Positions 7,515 to 16,481 of a stretch of 64,000 bases of DNA are shown in pieces. This DNA comes from Acinetobacter corruptisaponis (GTDB lineage Bacteria; Pseudomonadota; Gammaproteobacteria; Pseudomonadales; Moraxellaceae). The stretch is taken from the NCBI RefSeq assembly GCF_030053775.1, contig NZ_CP125669.1, forward strand, positions 3,591,962 through 3,655,961, written 5' to 3'. The stretch's first letter is position 1, and the number at the start of each line of letters is the position of its first letter. Under the pieces are notes generated by a model that was given only the letters and a program-made list of their open reading frames with translations, did not search any database and was not told the DNA's origin. A program made the position numbers and the translations under genes.

Positions 7515-10391
7515 TTAAATGGAATATCTTGCGGTTGACAGCTGGGTGTGCTGTTGTAGATATTCGGTTGCATGGGCTGCCGTTAATGGTTTGGCAAACA
7601 GGTAACCCTGCAATATGTCACAGTTTTGGCGTTTCAAATAGTCGCGCTGTTGTTCGGTCTCAACCCCTTCCGCCACGACTTTTAGGCCAATGGTTTTGCC
7701 CATGGCAATCATGGCATTAACAATCGCATCCTGTTTGGCATCACCAATTTTTGAAATAAATGCCCGATCAATTTTTAAGATGTCAATTGGATATTCGGTG
7801 AGGTAGGCGAGGGAGGAGTAGCCAGTTCCAAAATCATCCAGTGCAATGGAAATATTGCGTTCTTTAAGTGCACATAAAACTGTCTTGACACTTTCCGTAT
7901 TTTCCAGGAAAGCGGATTCGGTAATTTCCAGCTCAAGATCTTTGCCTGAAATTGCATAGGTGTCCAGAACCGCATCAATATCATGCAACAACTGACCACG
8001 CAGGATTTGCTGTGCCACAATGTTTACAGCGATATGAATGTTGGAGAACCCCAGTTTTTGCCAAATCTGGATTTGTTTTGCCGCCTCATACAGGACGAAG
8101 CGCCCGATATCTGAAATAAGGCTGGTGCTTTCCGCCAAAGGAATAAAGATATTTGGCATGATCAGGCCTTTGGTTGGGTGTTTCCAACGAATCAGGGCTT
8201 CAAAGCCATTAATCTGGTAATTAGTGGCAGTAATCTTGGGTTGATAATAAACAACCAGTTCATTGTTCTGAATCGCTTTTCTTAGATCGAGTTCCAAGTC
8301 AGTGTGTCTCGCCACAAAGTTGGTGCGTTCACTCGAATAATAACGAATGGTATTGCCACCCAAGCGTTTGGCTTCCGTAAGTGCCTGTTCAGCATGGGTA
8401 TTGAGGTTGTCAACCTGACGGCCGTGCTCTGGGTAAATGGCGACACCGATGGAGATGCTGACCACATATTCCTGTTCCGCAATATAGAATGGCTTACTAA
8501 ATGCCTCGACAATATTGTTGCACAGTTGATGTATTTGTGGATGGAGTGGTGACATCTCGTAAATAATGGCGAAATCATCCGCGCTTAAATGGGCCACCAA
8601 AAGCGCATCAATATTGCTAATCCTTAAACGTTGTGCAGCCTGTTTAAGCAGCTCATTACCTGCCTGATTACTCAGTAATTCATTCAAGGCGCGGAATCTA
8701 TCGATATTCAATCGAATTACCGCAAGATGCTGGATAGATGCCTCATTGACCAGATATTGATGCAATTGCTGGTGGTAATAGAAACGATTTGGTAAATCCG
8801 TCAGGGTGTCGTAGTTGGTGAGATAGGAAAGACGCTGTTCCTGATGTTTTCGTTCAGTCTGGTCAGACACAATGCCAATATAGTTAATGACCCGATCCGC
8901 TTCATCTTTTACCGCATTAATATGCATCCATAAAAAACAGGACTTCTCAGAAAGATAGGTTTCCTGAAATTCACCCTCATATTCCTGTTCTTCATATAAG
9001 GTGTCCAGAATCGAGAGGTGGAAATTATGGTGATGCTGTTTATTCTGTTTGGTAATTTCAAAAAGTTCTTTGTTTAGAATAATTTGCTTATCAAGTCCAG
9101 TCAGTTGTTCGTATTTTGGATTGACCTCGATATAGCAGAAATTTTCATCCAGAATAAAAATGCCTTCAGAGGCCTGTTCAAAAACGCTGGCAGCCAGTTT
9201 TAAACGTTCCTGATGCTTTTTCTCCTGGTTAATATCACGGTGTATGCCCACCATACGCAACGGCGTTCCATCTTTGGGATTTCTTAGAATGACCTGTCCA
9301 ACATCATGAATCCATGCCCATTCACCATTATGGCGTTTGATGCGGAAAGTTTCTTCATAGCGTTGTGTTTGTCCGCACAAGTGGCTATAGAGGGTATTTT
9401 TAACCCGATCCACATCATCTGGGTGTACGATTTTATGCAGCAGGGTGTAGTGGTTTTCAGACTTGCGTGTAACCGCCTGACTATGGGCATTGGTGACACC
9501 AACCGTATGGGTTTCCAGATTCCATTCCCAGGGACGAATACCCGCAGTTTCATGGGCAAAAGCCAAATTCTGGCGGTGTTCCTCCAGACTCTCATTCATC
9601 TGGGTAAGATCGAAAGTACGCTCACGGACCTTTTGTTCGAGTAAATGATTATTGAACTGTAGTTGTGCTTCTATGTCCTTGGATTTGTTGACTTCACGCT
9701 GCAATTGTTGGCAGAGTTCCTCTGTCCACTGATTGTGTTGTTCCGCCACATCAATCAGTTGCTTGTTCTTGTCCAGAACCTGTGACAGGCGCTGGTGAAT
9801 TTTAAAGGTGGCCTGTGCACACAGTAGGGTTGCAAAAAAAGACAGGTAATAGGCAATGTAAAATAGGGTATGTTCTTGATCTCTATTTATAATCTGAGAA
9901 ATCACCAAGGGGCTGATGCTTGGAATGAAGAACAGGAAGAAGTAACGGATATGCTGGGTTAAAAAAGTCAGCGCAATAATGTGTGAAGAGGTGAGCAGCA
10001 AGGCCGTCAAGGTCAGGATGTGTGATGCGGAAAGATTCGGGACATCCTTAATCAATAGGTAATTGATCACAATGGTGCTGATCCCCAGCAATAATCCCGT
10101 GAAAAAGCAGATCACCTGAAAGGTAATGTTGGTTTTTCCAGCAAAGCGACTTGATGAGTAATATCTTAATGAAAAGTGGCAGATTGCGTAAAAACTGAGT
10201 AATAGCGTAAGGGTAAGGGTCATCCATGTGGTAAAAATATTCGCACTAAAGGAATAGAAAGAAGCAAATAAAAGATAATCCAGAAGCGCAATAAAAAATA
10301 CACTTAAAACGAATAGGCGTACGTGGTTAGGATAGTTGATCTGATCCGTATAAATAAACTGCGGAAATTTTTTTTCTTGAACCCCTGACAT
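7515..10391 (-). CDS. Membrane PAS-PAS-GGDEF-EAL protein, probable c-di-GMP phosphodiesterase
   Basis: This is a predicted inner-membrane c-di-GMP signalling protein. Order of parts: about six hydrophobic helices (residues ~25-190), a coiled coil (~200-270), two PAS domains (~280-395, with NGEWAWIHDVGQV; ~400-520, starting ASVFEQASEGIFILD), a GGDEF domain (~530-690) and an EAL domain (~700-945). The GGDEF active site reads SADDF instead of GGDEF/GGEEF, so cyclase activity is unlikely. The EAL domain keeps EALIRWKHP, the DDFGTGYSS loop and VAEGVET, the catalytic set for hydrolysis. Two starts are possible: ATG 10412 has no ribosome site; ATG 10391 has AAAGGA upstream at slightly long spacing and is preferred. 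It stands alone between maeB and rsmE. Confidence 0.9.
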   Translation of the reverse strand: MSGVQEKKFPQFIYTDQINYPNHVRLFVLSVFFIALLDYLLFASFYSFSANIFTTWMTLTLTLLLSFYAICHFSLRYYSSSRFAGKTNITFQVICFFTGLLLGISTIVINYLLIKDVPNLSASHILTLTALLLTSSHIIALTFLTQHIRYFFLFFIPSISPLVISQIINRDQEHTLFYIAYYLSFFATLLCAQATFKIHQRLSQVLDKNKQLIDVAEQHNQWTEELCQQLQREVNKSKDIEAQLQFNNHLLEQKVRERTFDLTQMNESLEEHRQNLAFAHETAGIRPWEWNLETHTVGVTNAHSQAVTRKSENHYTLLHKIVHPDDVDRVKNTLYSHLCGQTQRYEETFRIKRHNGEWAWIHDVGQVILRNPKDGTPLRMVGIHRDINQEKKHQERLKLAASVFEQASEGIFILDENFCYIEVNPKYEQLTGLDKQIILNKELFEITKQNKQHHHNFHLSILDTLYEEQEYEGEFQETYLSEKSCFLWMHINAVKDEADRVINYIGIVSDQTERKHQEQRLSYLTNYDTLTDLPNRFYYHQQLHQYLVNEASIQHLAVIRLNIDRFRALNELLSNQAGNELLKQAAQRLRISNIDALLVAHLSADDFAIIYEMSPLHPQIHQLCNNIVEAFSKPFYIAEQEYVVSISIGVAIYPEHGRQVDNLNTHAEQALTEAKRLGGNTIRYYSSERTNFVARHTDLELDLRKAIQNNELVVYYQPKITATNYQINGFEALIRWKHPTKGLIMPNIFIPLAESTSLISDIGRFVLYEAAKQIQIWQKLGFSNIHIAVNIVAQQILRGQLLHDIDAVLDTYAISGKDLELEITESAFLENTESVKTVLCALKERNISIALDDFGTGYSSLAYLTEYPIDILKIDRAFISKIGDAKQDAIVNAMIAMGKTIGLKVVAEGVETEQQRDYLKRQNCDILQGYLFAKPLTAAHATEYLQQHTQLSTARYSI

Positions 10392-10510
10392 ATAAAGAAT
10401 AATCCTTTTCATTTTTATCTGTGTTGGGCCTACAGACGTTGCTGTATATCAACATCATCGTGTTTTATTTTAAATTACCGCTAAAGCCATTGGAAAGCAA
10501 TCCAAAACCA

Positions 10511-11230
10511 TTATTTGGCTGAAAAGTGATAATTTAAAATGGATAAGGCGACAACTGGAGCGGTTTCAGTCCTTAAAACACGGTCTCCAATGCACCAGCT
10601 TTGAAAATGGTTCTGGTTTGCAGTTTCAATTTCTGCCTCACTCAAACCACCTTCTGGACCAATCAGTAGCGCTAAATCAGGTTCACTATTTTGCAATACA
10701 TTGTTCTGGTCTTTATTCGGTGCCAAAACGAAACGGGCCTGTGGCAGTTCCGAGCTGACCCAGTCTGTCAAGGCAATGGGAGCAAGGATTTCTGGAACAA
10801 TGTTCATGCCACATTGTTCACATGCTGCAATCGCCACAGACTGCCAATGATCAATCTTCTTTTGATCACGGTCATATTTCAGGCGCATTTCGCAACGTTC
10901 GCTGGTCAACAGTTGAATAGTGGTCACACCAAGTTCAGTGGCTTTCTGAATCGCATAATCCATGCGATCCCCCTTGCTCATCACCTGGCCTAAAACCACT
11001 TTAAAGGGTGGTGTCCGATCAGCTGGCTCAAAATGATCAACTGACACAAACGCATTTTTCTTGTTGATTTCAGTGAGCGTCACGTTATATTCACCACCTT
11101 TTCCATTGAAGAAGATGGCCTGTTCCTGCTCTTTTGCACGGAGCACACGCACCCAATGATGAAACACCGATTCTGTCAATTCAATGGTATTGCCAGTGTT
11201 TAATTCGGCTTCGATGTAAAAACGGTTCAT
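10511..11230 (-). CDS. rsmE: 16S rRNA (uracil-1498-N3)-methyltransferase
   Basis: RsmE is a SPOUT-fold enzyme that methylates U1498 of 16S rRNA in the assembled 30S subunit. The 239-residue length is standard. It starts MNRFYIEAEL, and an N-terminal PUA-like domain contains FHHWVRVLRAKEQ. The SPOUT knot region follows: the QKATELGVTTIQLLTSERCE block, then ALLIGPEGGLSEAEIE and the closing LGDRVLRTETA-type motif (here IGDRVLRTETAPVVAL). A longer frame opens at a TTG at 11251, but ATG 11230 gives the conserved start. It lies 23 bases after metF on the same strand and is probably co-transcribed with it. Confidence 0.95.
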   Translation of the reverse strand: MNRFYIEAELNTGNTIELTESVFHHWVRVLRAKEQEQAIFFNGKGGEYNVTLTEINKKNAFVSVDHFEPADRTPPFKVVLGQVMSKGDRMDYAIQKATELGVTTIQLLTSERCEMRLKYDRDQKKIDHWQSVAIAACEQCGMNIVPEILAPIALTDWVSSELPQARFVLAPNKDQNNVLQNSEPDLALLIGPEGGLSEAEIETANQNHFQSWCIGDRVLRTETAPVVALSILNYHFSAK

Positions 11231-11253
11231 GTCTGGGGAATGCTCATGCAAAT

Positions 11254-12090
11254 TTAGTTTAAGCCAAGGTCAACAACGAGTTGTCGAGTTGGTTCGGTTT
11301 GGTTCATCGAATAGAAATGCAGTGTTGGCGCACCACCCGCAATTAAACGTTCACAAAGTTTCACAATCACTTCATGACCAAATGCCTTGATACTTTCACT
11401 GTCATCACCATAGGCGGCAAGTTGCTTGCGAATCCAGCGTGGGATTTCCGCACCTGTGCCATCGGCAAAGCGGATCAGGTTGCTTGCGTTGATAATTGGC
11501 ATGATGCCTGGCGCAACGGGTACATCCACACCTGCCTTGGCAATTCGTTCAATGAAGTAGAAATATGCATCTGGATTAAAGAAGAATTGGGTGATACCCG
11601 CATTGGCACCAGCATTCACTTTCTCGACAAAGCGCTGGATGTCCGCGTCAAAACTTTCTGCCTGCGGATGCATTTCAGGATAGGCCGCCACTTCAATGTG
11701 AAAATGCTCACCTGAATGTTCACGGATAAAGCGAACCAGGTCCTGTGCATAAGGCAATTCACCCAGGCCCACTTGACCTGAGGGCAAGTCACCACGTAAA
11801 GCAACGATACGATCAATACCTTGGGATTTGTATAAATCCAAAAGTTCAGCAATACGTGCTTTGTCATCACCAATACAGGAAAGGTGCGGTGCAACAGGCG
11901 TACCTTTGCCATTAAAGTCATTAATCGCCGCTAAGGTACGTTCACGGGTGGAACCACCAGCACCATAAGTAATTGAAAAAAACTCTGGATTTAACAGTTG
12001 TAGTTCTTGGTGAACAACCCGTAATTTTTCTGCACCCGCATCGGTTTTTGGTGGGAAAAACTCAAAAGAAATAGGAACACGTTTGGTCAT
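11254..12090 (-). CDS. metF: 5,10-methylenetetrahydrofolate reductase
   Basis: MetF is an FAD enzyme that reduces methylene-THF to methyl-THF, the methyl donor for methionine synthesis. The 278 residues are typical. Visible family blocks: ISFEFFPPKTDAG at the N-terminus (with the active-site Glu), FFSITYGAGGSTRERT, the LRGDLP block (VALRGDLPSGQV) with the flavin-contacting Asp, EVAAYPEMHPQA, and a GITQFFFNPDAYFYFIERI block. AAAGGATTTGAA precedes ATG 12090. It lies downstream of ahcY on the same strand; the 130-base gap carries a palindromic repeat. Together these two genes close the SAH-to-methionine cycle. Confidence 0.97.
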   Translation of the reverse strand: MTKRVPISFEFFPPKTDAGAEKLRVVHQELQLLNPEFFSITYGAGGSTRERTLAAINDFNGKGTPVAPHLSCIGDDKARIAELLDLYKSQGIDRIVALRGDLPSGQVGLGELPYAQDLVRFIREHSGEHFHIEVAAYPEMHPQAESFDADIQRFVEKVNAGANAGITQFFFNPDAYFYFIERIAKAGVDVPVAPGIMPIINASNLIRFADGTGAEIPRWIRKQLAAYGDDSESIKAFGHEVIVKLCERLIAGGAPTLHFYSMNQTEPTRQLVVDLGLN

Positions 12091-12112
12091 TTCAAATCCT
12101 TTTTATTTCTTT

Positions 12113-12213
12113 TCACCTCTCCTAAATCCTCTCCTGAGAGGAGAGGACTTTTTGATATTCATTCGGGTAATGAATATTCCCTCTCCCTAAGGGAGAGGGT
12201 TAGGGAGAGGGAA
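12113..12213. repeat. Palindromic CTCTCC element, copy 1
   Basis: This stretch contains three hairpins in a row: TCCTCTCC/GGAGAGGA (12127-12147), ATATTCATT/AATGAATAT around CGGGT, and CCCTCTCCC/GGGAGAGGG (12179-12199). The two ends are also imperfect inverted copies (CACCTCTCCTAAATCC against GGGTTAGGGAGAGGG). A related element of similar size and design lies at 22736-22841. Confidence 0.8.
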
Positions 12214-12220
12214 TTAAAAC

Positions 12221-13603
12221 TTAATATTTATAAGCGTCAGACTTGAACGGGCCTTCAACAGCAACGCCGAGATAATCTGCCTGTACTTGCGTCAGTTGTG
12301 TCAAGACACCACCAAAACCAGCAACCATTGCTGCGGCAACTTCCTCATCCAGTTTCTTAGGAAGCACTTCCACACGGATCGCAGCCTGTTTTTGGTCAGC
12401 AGGTAAATCAGCAAATTTTTCATTGTATAAGTGGATTTGACCGAGTACCTGATTGGCAAATGAACCATCCATAACACGTGATGGGTGGCCTGTTGCATTG
12501 CCAAGGTTCACTAAACGGCCTTCAGAAAGAAGAATTAAATAGTTGCTTTCATCTTCTGAACGATAAACCTGATGTACCTGTGGCTTAACTTCAACCCACT
12601 TGTAACCACGTAGGTAAGCTGTATCAATTTCAGTGTCAAAGTGACCGATGTTACATACCACAGCACCTGCCTTTAAGCTATCCAGCATTGCTGAATCACA
12701 TACGTGGTAATTACCCGTTGTGGTGACAACAAGGTCAGTGTTGCCTAATAAATCCTGGTTGATGTCTTCTTTTTTACCAGTCTGTACACCATTTTTGTAT
12801 GGAGACACAACTTCGTAACCGTCCATGCAGGCCTGCATTGCACAGATTGGGTCAACTTCAGTTACACGAACGATCATGCCTTCCTGACGTAAAGACTGCG
12901 CAGAACCTTTACCTACGTCACCATAGCCAATTACCAGCGCACGACGGCCAGAAAGTAGCATGTCTGTTGCACGTTTGATGGCATCATTGAGTGAGTGACG
13001 GCAACCGTATTTATTGTCATTTTTTGACTTGGTAATCGAGTCATTCACGTTGATTGCAGGAACTTTAAGAGAACCATCTTTCCACATTTCCAACAGGCGT
13101 TGCACACCTGTGGTGGTTTCTTCAGTAATGCCGTGGATGCGTTCTAAAAGCGCAGGATATTTGTCATGAACAAGTGCGGTTAAGTCGCCGCCATCATCCA
13201 GAATCATGTTGGCATCCCAAGGCTGACCATTGACATTGATCTGTTGTTCCAGACACCACACATATTCTTCTTCAGTTTCACCTTTCCAGGCAAAAACTGG
13301 GATACCACGGGCAGCAATCGCAGCGGCAGCATGGTCCTGGGTAGAGAAGATGTTGCAAGATGTCCAGCGGACTTCAGCACCTAACTCAACTAGGGTTTCA
13401 ATTAGAACCGCAGTCTGGATGGTCATGTGGATACAACCGAGAATTTTTGCACCAGCCAGTGGTTTTGACGCTGAATAACGTTTGCGTAAACCAATCAGGG
13501 CTGGCATTTCTGCTTCAGCAAGCTTGATTTCTTTACGACCGTAGTCAGCAAGGGAAATATCGGCAACTTTATAATCTGTAAATGAAGCATTCACCGCGTT
13601 CAT
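12221..13603 (-). CDS. ahcY: S-adenosylhomocysteine hydrolase
   Basis: This NAD-dependent cytosolic enzyme splits S-adenosylhomocysteine into adenosine and homocysteine, relieving inhibition of methyltransferases. At 460 residues it belongs to the long bacterial class. Motifs: [39 protein letters not shown], the catalytic Lys/Asp region [19 protein letters not shown], the NAD loop [16 protein letters not shown], and the C-terminal KYKY-type NAD clamp (here ending SDAYKY). AGGAG precedes ATG 13603. Expression is predicted to be controlled by the SAH riboswitch in its leader. Confidence 0.98.
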   Translation of the reverse strand: MNAVNASFTDYKVADISLADYGRKEIKLAEAEMPALIGLRKRYSASKPLAGAKILGCIHMTIQTAVLIETLVELGAEVRWTSCNIFSTQDHAAAAIAARGIPVFAWKGETEEEYVWCLEQQINVNGQPWDANMILDDGGDLTALVHDKYPALLERIHGITEETTTGVQRLLEMWKDGSLKVPAINVNDSITKSKNDNKYGCRHSLNDAIKRATDMLLSGRRALVIGYGDVGKGSAQSLRQEGMIVRVTEVDPICAMQACMDGYEVVSPYKNGVQTGKKEDINQDLLGNTDLVVTTTGNYHVCDSAMLDSLKAGAVVCNIGHFDTEIDTAYLRGYKWVEVKPQVHQVYRSEDESNYLILLSEGRLVNLGNATGHPSRVMDGSFANQVLGQIHLYNEKFADLPADQKQAAIRVEVLPKKLDEEVAAAMVAGFGGVLTQLTQVQADYLGVAVEGPFKSDAYKY

Positions 13604-13642
13604 CAGGATCTCCTAGAAAAAATAGTATGGATCATTCTGTTC

Positions 13643-13740
13643 GCGGATGCCGTTGTTGGTTAAAGCGAGTGTTCAACCGATCGTCGAGCCTGGCAAATTG
13701 ATCTTTAGTACCCATCAATTGTCGCAGCATCCCTCGACTA
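13643..13740 (-). promoter_or_regulatory. SAH riboswitch (ahcY leader)
   Basis: On the minus strand the leader reads GTCGAGGGATGCTGCGAC, then a small ATTGAT/ATCAAT hairpin, then CCAGGCTCGACGATCGG and finally AACGGCATCCGCG. This is the order and sequence of the conserved SAH-riboswitch core: GGATGC pairs with GCATCC (plus-strand 13645-13650 with 13727-13732), and TCGAG can form the pseudoknot with CTCGA. It ends about 40 bases before the ahcY start. Known members activate ahcY when SAH accumulates. The call rests on sequence and position, not on a covariance search. Confidence 0.9.
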
Positions 13741-13747
13741 GGGCATT

Positions 13748-13776
13748 ATGATACTTGGAAATTACAATTGTTCCAA
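13748..13776 (-). promoter_or_regulatory. Promoter for ahcY
   Basis: Minus-strand boxes TTGGAA (13771-13776) and TATCAT (13748-13753) are separated by 17 bases. Transcription would start near 13741, exactly at the 5' edge of the riboswitch, which supports both calls. Confidence 0.6.
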
Positions 13777-13859
13777 CGTTATTTTAATGACAGTTGGTTA
13801 GAAAGTGAGAAATTAGTGAGGTGGGGAAAATTAAAAAACAGGTCAGTTTTTCATATCAT

Positions 13860-13885
13860 AGGATTTCATGTCCATATGAAATCCT
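13860..13885. terminator. Hairpin between the small ORF and ahcY leader
   Basis: AGGATTTCAT and ATGAAATCCT form a 10-bp stem around a 6-base loop. No proper U-tract follows in either direction, so termination is only a guess. Confidence 0.35.
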
Positions 13886-13910
13886 TGTTTATGTAAAGAT
13901 AAGATCATGA

Positions 13911-14117
13911 TTATGCTTTTAAGTGGTCTTCGAATTCTTCGCCCAGTTGCATTGCTAAAGCGTTACCAGATAGGTCACCTGTGACCAATCCATATTCTTT
14001 TTTAAAGCTAAAGGTAAATCCACGGTTATCTGCCAGATTCTTAACGGAATATCCTAATTTTTCTAACCAAATACGAAAGGCCAATAAATTTTTTGCTTTA
14101 ACAACTCTATTTTTCAT
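13911..14117 (-). CDS. Small conserved-looking basic protein, 68 aa
   Basis: I do not recognise the family. The protein is short (68 residues), basic at the N-terminus (MKNRVVKAKNLLAFRIWLEK), with a Phe/Lys-rich middle and an acidic end. It has no signal peptide, membrane segment or metal motif. The start is well supported: AAGGAG lies 7 bases before ATG 14117, while the longer frame to 14204 has none. It stands alone between ahcY and gloB. The good ribosome site and ordinary composition argue it is a real gene; the function is unknown. Confidence 0.7.
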   Translation of the reverse strand: MKNRVVKAKNLLAFRIWLEKLGYSVKNLADNRGFTFSFKKEYGLVTGDLSGNALAMQLGEEFEDHLKA

Positions 14118-14342
14118 ACCAGAACTCCTTGTGAACCTGTGTTTATTAATAAGGGTCAGTGAAAATTTTTTAAAGGGCAAATGAAAACTTTTATTTTTCT
14201 GCATGTAAATTATGTAAAAATAGCGTAATTTTTATAAAGTAAAGTTTATCTGTGTGTTTTTTAATTGATTGTATTTATTATCAAAAATATTTTTTATTGG
14301 CTATGCTTAAAAAAATGTGTAAAAATCCATTTAATCCTAAAT

Positions 14343-14388
14343 GTAAAAAATAATTTCATTTTCCACTTTAATGCAAAAGCGGAAAATG
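14343..14388 (-). terminator. Rho-independent terminator after gloB
   Basis: On the minus strand CATTTTCC-G-CTTT pairs with AAAG-T-GGAAAATG (8 bp, a G-U wobble, 4 bp; loop of 6) and is followed by an AT-rich run with six T. The wobble is a mismatch on the plus strand, so the minus orientation is the functional one. The rest of the 296-base gap 14118-14413 is AT-rich with no gene. Confidence 0.8.
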
Positions 14389-14413
14389 CATGGATTTATA
14401 TCGGATTGCCAGA

Positions 14414-15145
14414 CTAAAATTGGTCTTTTAGGCTGCGGATATGGGCAAATTCCTCCGCACTTTCGGTACGCAAAAATGGATTGGTTGCAAGTTCCAGTTC
14501 AATGGTGCTTGGCAGGGTAATCTGATCAGCCTCCCTTAATGCCTTGACCTGTTGCATACGCTCGTGCAGTGCAACATTATGAGGTTCAATGGTTAGTGCA
14601 AACTCACCATTGGCAAGCGTATATTCATGGGTGCAGTAAACCTTGGTTTGGATTGGCAAGGCGGCAAGCCGATTCAGTGAATGATACATCTGCTCAGCCG
14701 TACCCTCAAACAGGCGACCGCAACCCATTGCAAACAGGGTATCACCACAGAACAGGGTATCAATTTCCTCAATAAAGTAGACGATATGACCGAGGGTATG
14801 ACCAGGTGTGGCAATAATCTCAACTTTTAGGTTATGAAAAAGGAAATGATCATTATGTTGCAGCGGGTTTGAAATAAAAGCGATTTTCGTTAATTCATCA
14901 CGTGGACCATACACCAGAATATTTTGCTTTGCCAATAATCCCTGCACCCCGTCGGTATGATCACGATGCCAGTGGGTCAGCCAAATCTGTTTCAGGTGCA
15001 GTTGATGCTGTTCGCAAAATGCAGTCACCAAATCTGCTTCAGTGGGATCAATCGCAACAACTTCTTTTGTGATGGTATCTTCCAATAACCAAATATAGTT
15101 TTTTAAGGCATTTTTTACGTCAATTGCATGAATCTTATAATGCAT
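14414..15145 (-). CDS. gloB: Hydroxyacylglutathione hydrolase (glyoxalase II)
   Basis: GloB hydrolyses S-D-lactoylglutathione in methylglyoxal detoxification. It is a 243-residue metallo-beta-lactamase-fold enzyme. The dinuclear metal site is complete: THWHRDHTDG (H-x-H-x-D-H), the His of GHTLGHI, the Asp of LFCGDTLFAMGCGRLFEG and the later His in CTHEYT. The C-terminal third is the shorter HAGH-type substrate domain with ATNPFLRT. No clear partner gene lies beside it; the plus-strand neighbour is divergent. Confidence 0.95.
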   Translation of the reverse strand: MHYKIHAIDVKNALKNYIWLLEDTITKEVVAIDPTEADLVTAFCEQHQLHLKQIWLTHWHRDHTDGVQGLLAKQNILVYGPRDELTKIAFISNPLQHNDHFLFHNLKVEIIATPGHTLGHIVYFIEEIDTLFCGDTLFAMGCGRLFEGTAEQMYHSLNRLAALPIQTKVYCTHEYTLANGEFALTIEPHNVALHERMQQVKALREADQITLPSTIELELATNPFLRTESAEEFAHIRSLKDQF

Positions 15146-15494
15146 AGCCGAGTCCTAAATCTTTGTTTCATGTGGTTATTGCTGGGTTGATGATAAAGAC
15201 CATCACCTGTGTCTAGTGTAAGTGGAAATAGTAAAGAGTGCAAAATAGTGTGCCATGCGGATGACGTTTTAGGGCAGATTGTGACAGGCTTAAGAGCAGA
15301 AAATCTTTATAGTTGACAAGTGTAGTATTTTAAATAAATATGGTATAAAAGTTTTATAAGTTAATGATTTATATTCATCTTTAAATATATGGAATAAATG
15401 TGAAAATAATTTAAAAAGATTGCTTAACAACATAAGTACAGGGCAATTTTTCAGGATGAAATGCAAATAAATCATAACAATAAGAGAGGAAGTT
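15146..15494. other. 349-base divergent intergenic region
   Basis: This region lies between gloB and the gene at 15495. It is AT-rich, holds one good plus-strand promoter (15313-15340) and shows no open frame with a ribosome site on either strand. Confidence 0.5.
15313..15340 (+). promoter_or_regulatory. Promoter for the 15495-17353 gene pair
   Basis: A consensus -35 box TTGACA (15313-15318) is 16 bases from TAAATA (15335-15340). The predicted leader is about 150 bases, and GAGAGGAAG lies just before ATG 15495. Confidence 0.5.
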
Positions 15495-16481
15495 ATGTCT
15501 GATTTGGTTGATCACGAAGTGGTGGTGATTTTTAAAAAATATTTGCATCCCTTGTCTGCCAAACTTACTGAAATGCTGAATGAGCACTTTAGTCATCAAA
15601 CCGAACGCCGTGGTTGTGGTTATACTCAGGCAACACGTGTGATTGCTGAATTTGTTTCACAACCCCGTGATGCGCTTGGTTTTCAGGATTTACGAATCTT
15701 TGATGATTATGAGACCAAGGGGCTGAGAAATATTTTAAACCAGAGCTCTTCCTATGGCCTAGAACTTGTCACTTGGCGCAATCTGGATATTCATGCCGAT
15801 GTGCAGCAGTGTCTACAACGTTTGAATTCAGAAGAAACGTTTGCCCAGAATTTAAGGCAGGAAGTGGATTTTCAGGCCAAATTAAGAAATATCCATCAAT
15901 ATGCTGAACTTGAGGAAAGTATCCTGATTTGCCAGTTGCTTGCCGATATAATTCTGCCACAGGATGCACGGACGATTGAGATGATTGAATGCCATGCGTT
16001 GGAAGAAAAACCCAAAGTTGGGTCTTGTCCAATGGCAGAGAAATTCTTTCTACGCATCGCACACCATCGTTTATTGAGACAGGGTGAAATTAATATTTTT
16101 GTAGATGAAAATGATCAGCCGATTATGATGGAAAAGTTGAATATGGGGGACAATCATTCCTGTATTAGTCTGGTGCCATTGATGATGAATGGGGTGCGTT
16201 TACCCGCAGGTAGCCTGTTTTCTGCAAACTATGACATTGCGCAACTGGAAAAACATAAAAATAAACAATATAAAGGCTATGTGATTCCCATCTCTGAAAT
16301 GAATGGTTTTTGGTTTTTGCGTTTGACCACTTTGGCAGTGTCGCCTAAAAACCGTGCCCGCGCATTTAACTATCACTTTAAACAACAGGTAGATAATGGA
16401 CTATTTCGACCTGATACGACTGAATTGAGCCAACTTATGGAAATTGCTCAAGATCAAATTTACGTAGGACATCCATGCTAA
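15495..16481 (+). CDS. Protein of unknown function, 328 aa, coupled to HDAC-family gene
   Basis: I do not recognise the family. The 328-residue protein looks soluble: no signal peptide and no membrane helix. The N-terminal half is helical with charged stretches. A cysteine near residue 178 (KVGSCPMAEKFFLR) lies before a beta-rich half holding IPISEMNGFWFLRLTTLAV. The last residue is a cysteine. GAGAGGAAGTT precedes ATG 15495. The stop overlaps the start of the downstream deacetylase-like gene by 7 bases, so the two are translationally coupled and probably act together. It might be a substrate, inhibitor or partner of that enzyme; this is inference from context only. Confidence 0.8.
   Translation: MSDLVDHEVVVIFKKYLHPLSAKLTEMLNEHFSHQTERRGCGYTQATRVIAEFVSQPRDALGFQDLRIFDDYETKGLRNILNQSSSYGLELVTWRNLDIHADVQQCLQRLNSEETFAQNLRQEVDFQAKLRNIHQYAELEESILICQLLADIILPQDARTIEMIECHALEEKPKVGSCPMAEKFFLRIAHHRLLRQGEINIFVDENDQPIMMEKLNMGDNHSCISLVPLMMNGVRLPAGSLFSANYDIAQLEKHKNKQYKGYVIPISEMNGFWFLRLTTLAVSPKNRARAFNYHFKQQVDNGLFRPDTTELSQLMEIAQDQIYVGHPC

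Noticed and set aside
12113..12213. CRISPR-like repeats
   Set aside because: The repeats are inverted hairpins, not spaced direct repeats, and there are only a few units.
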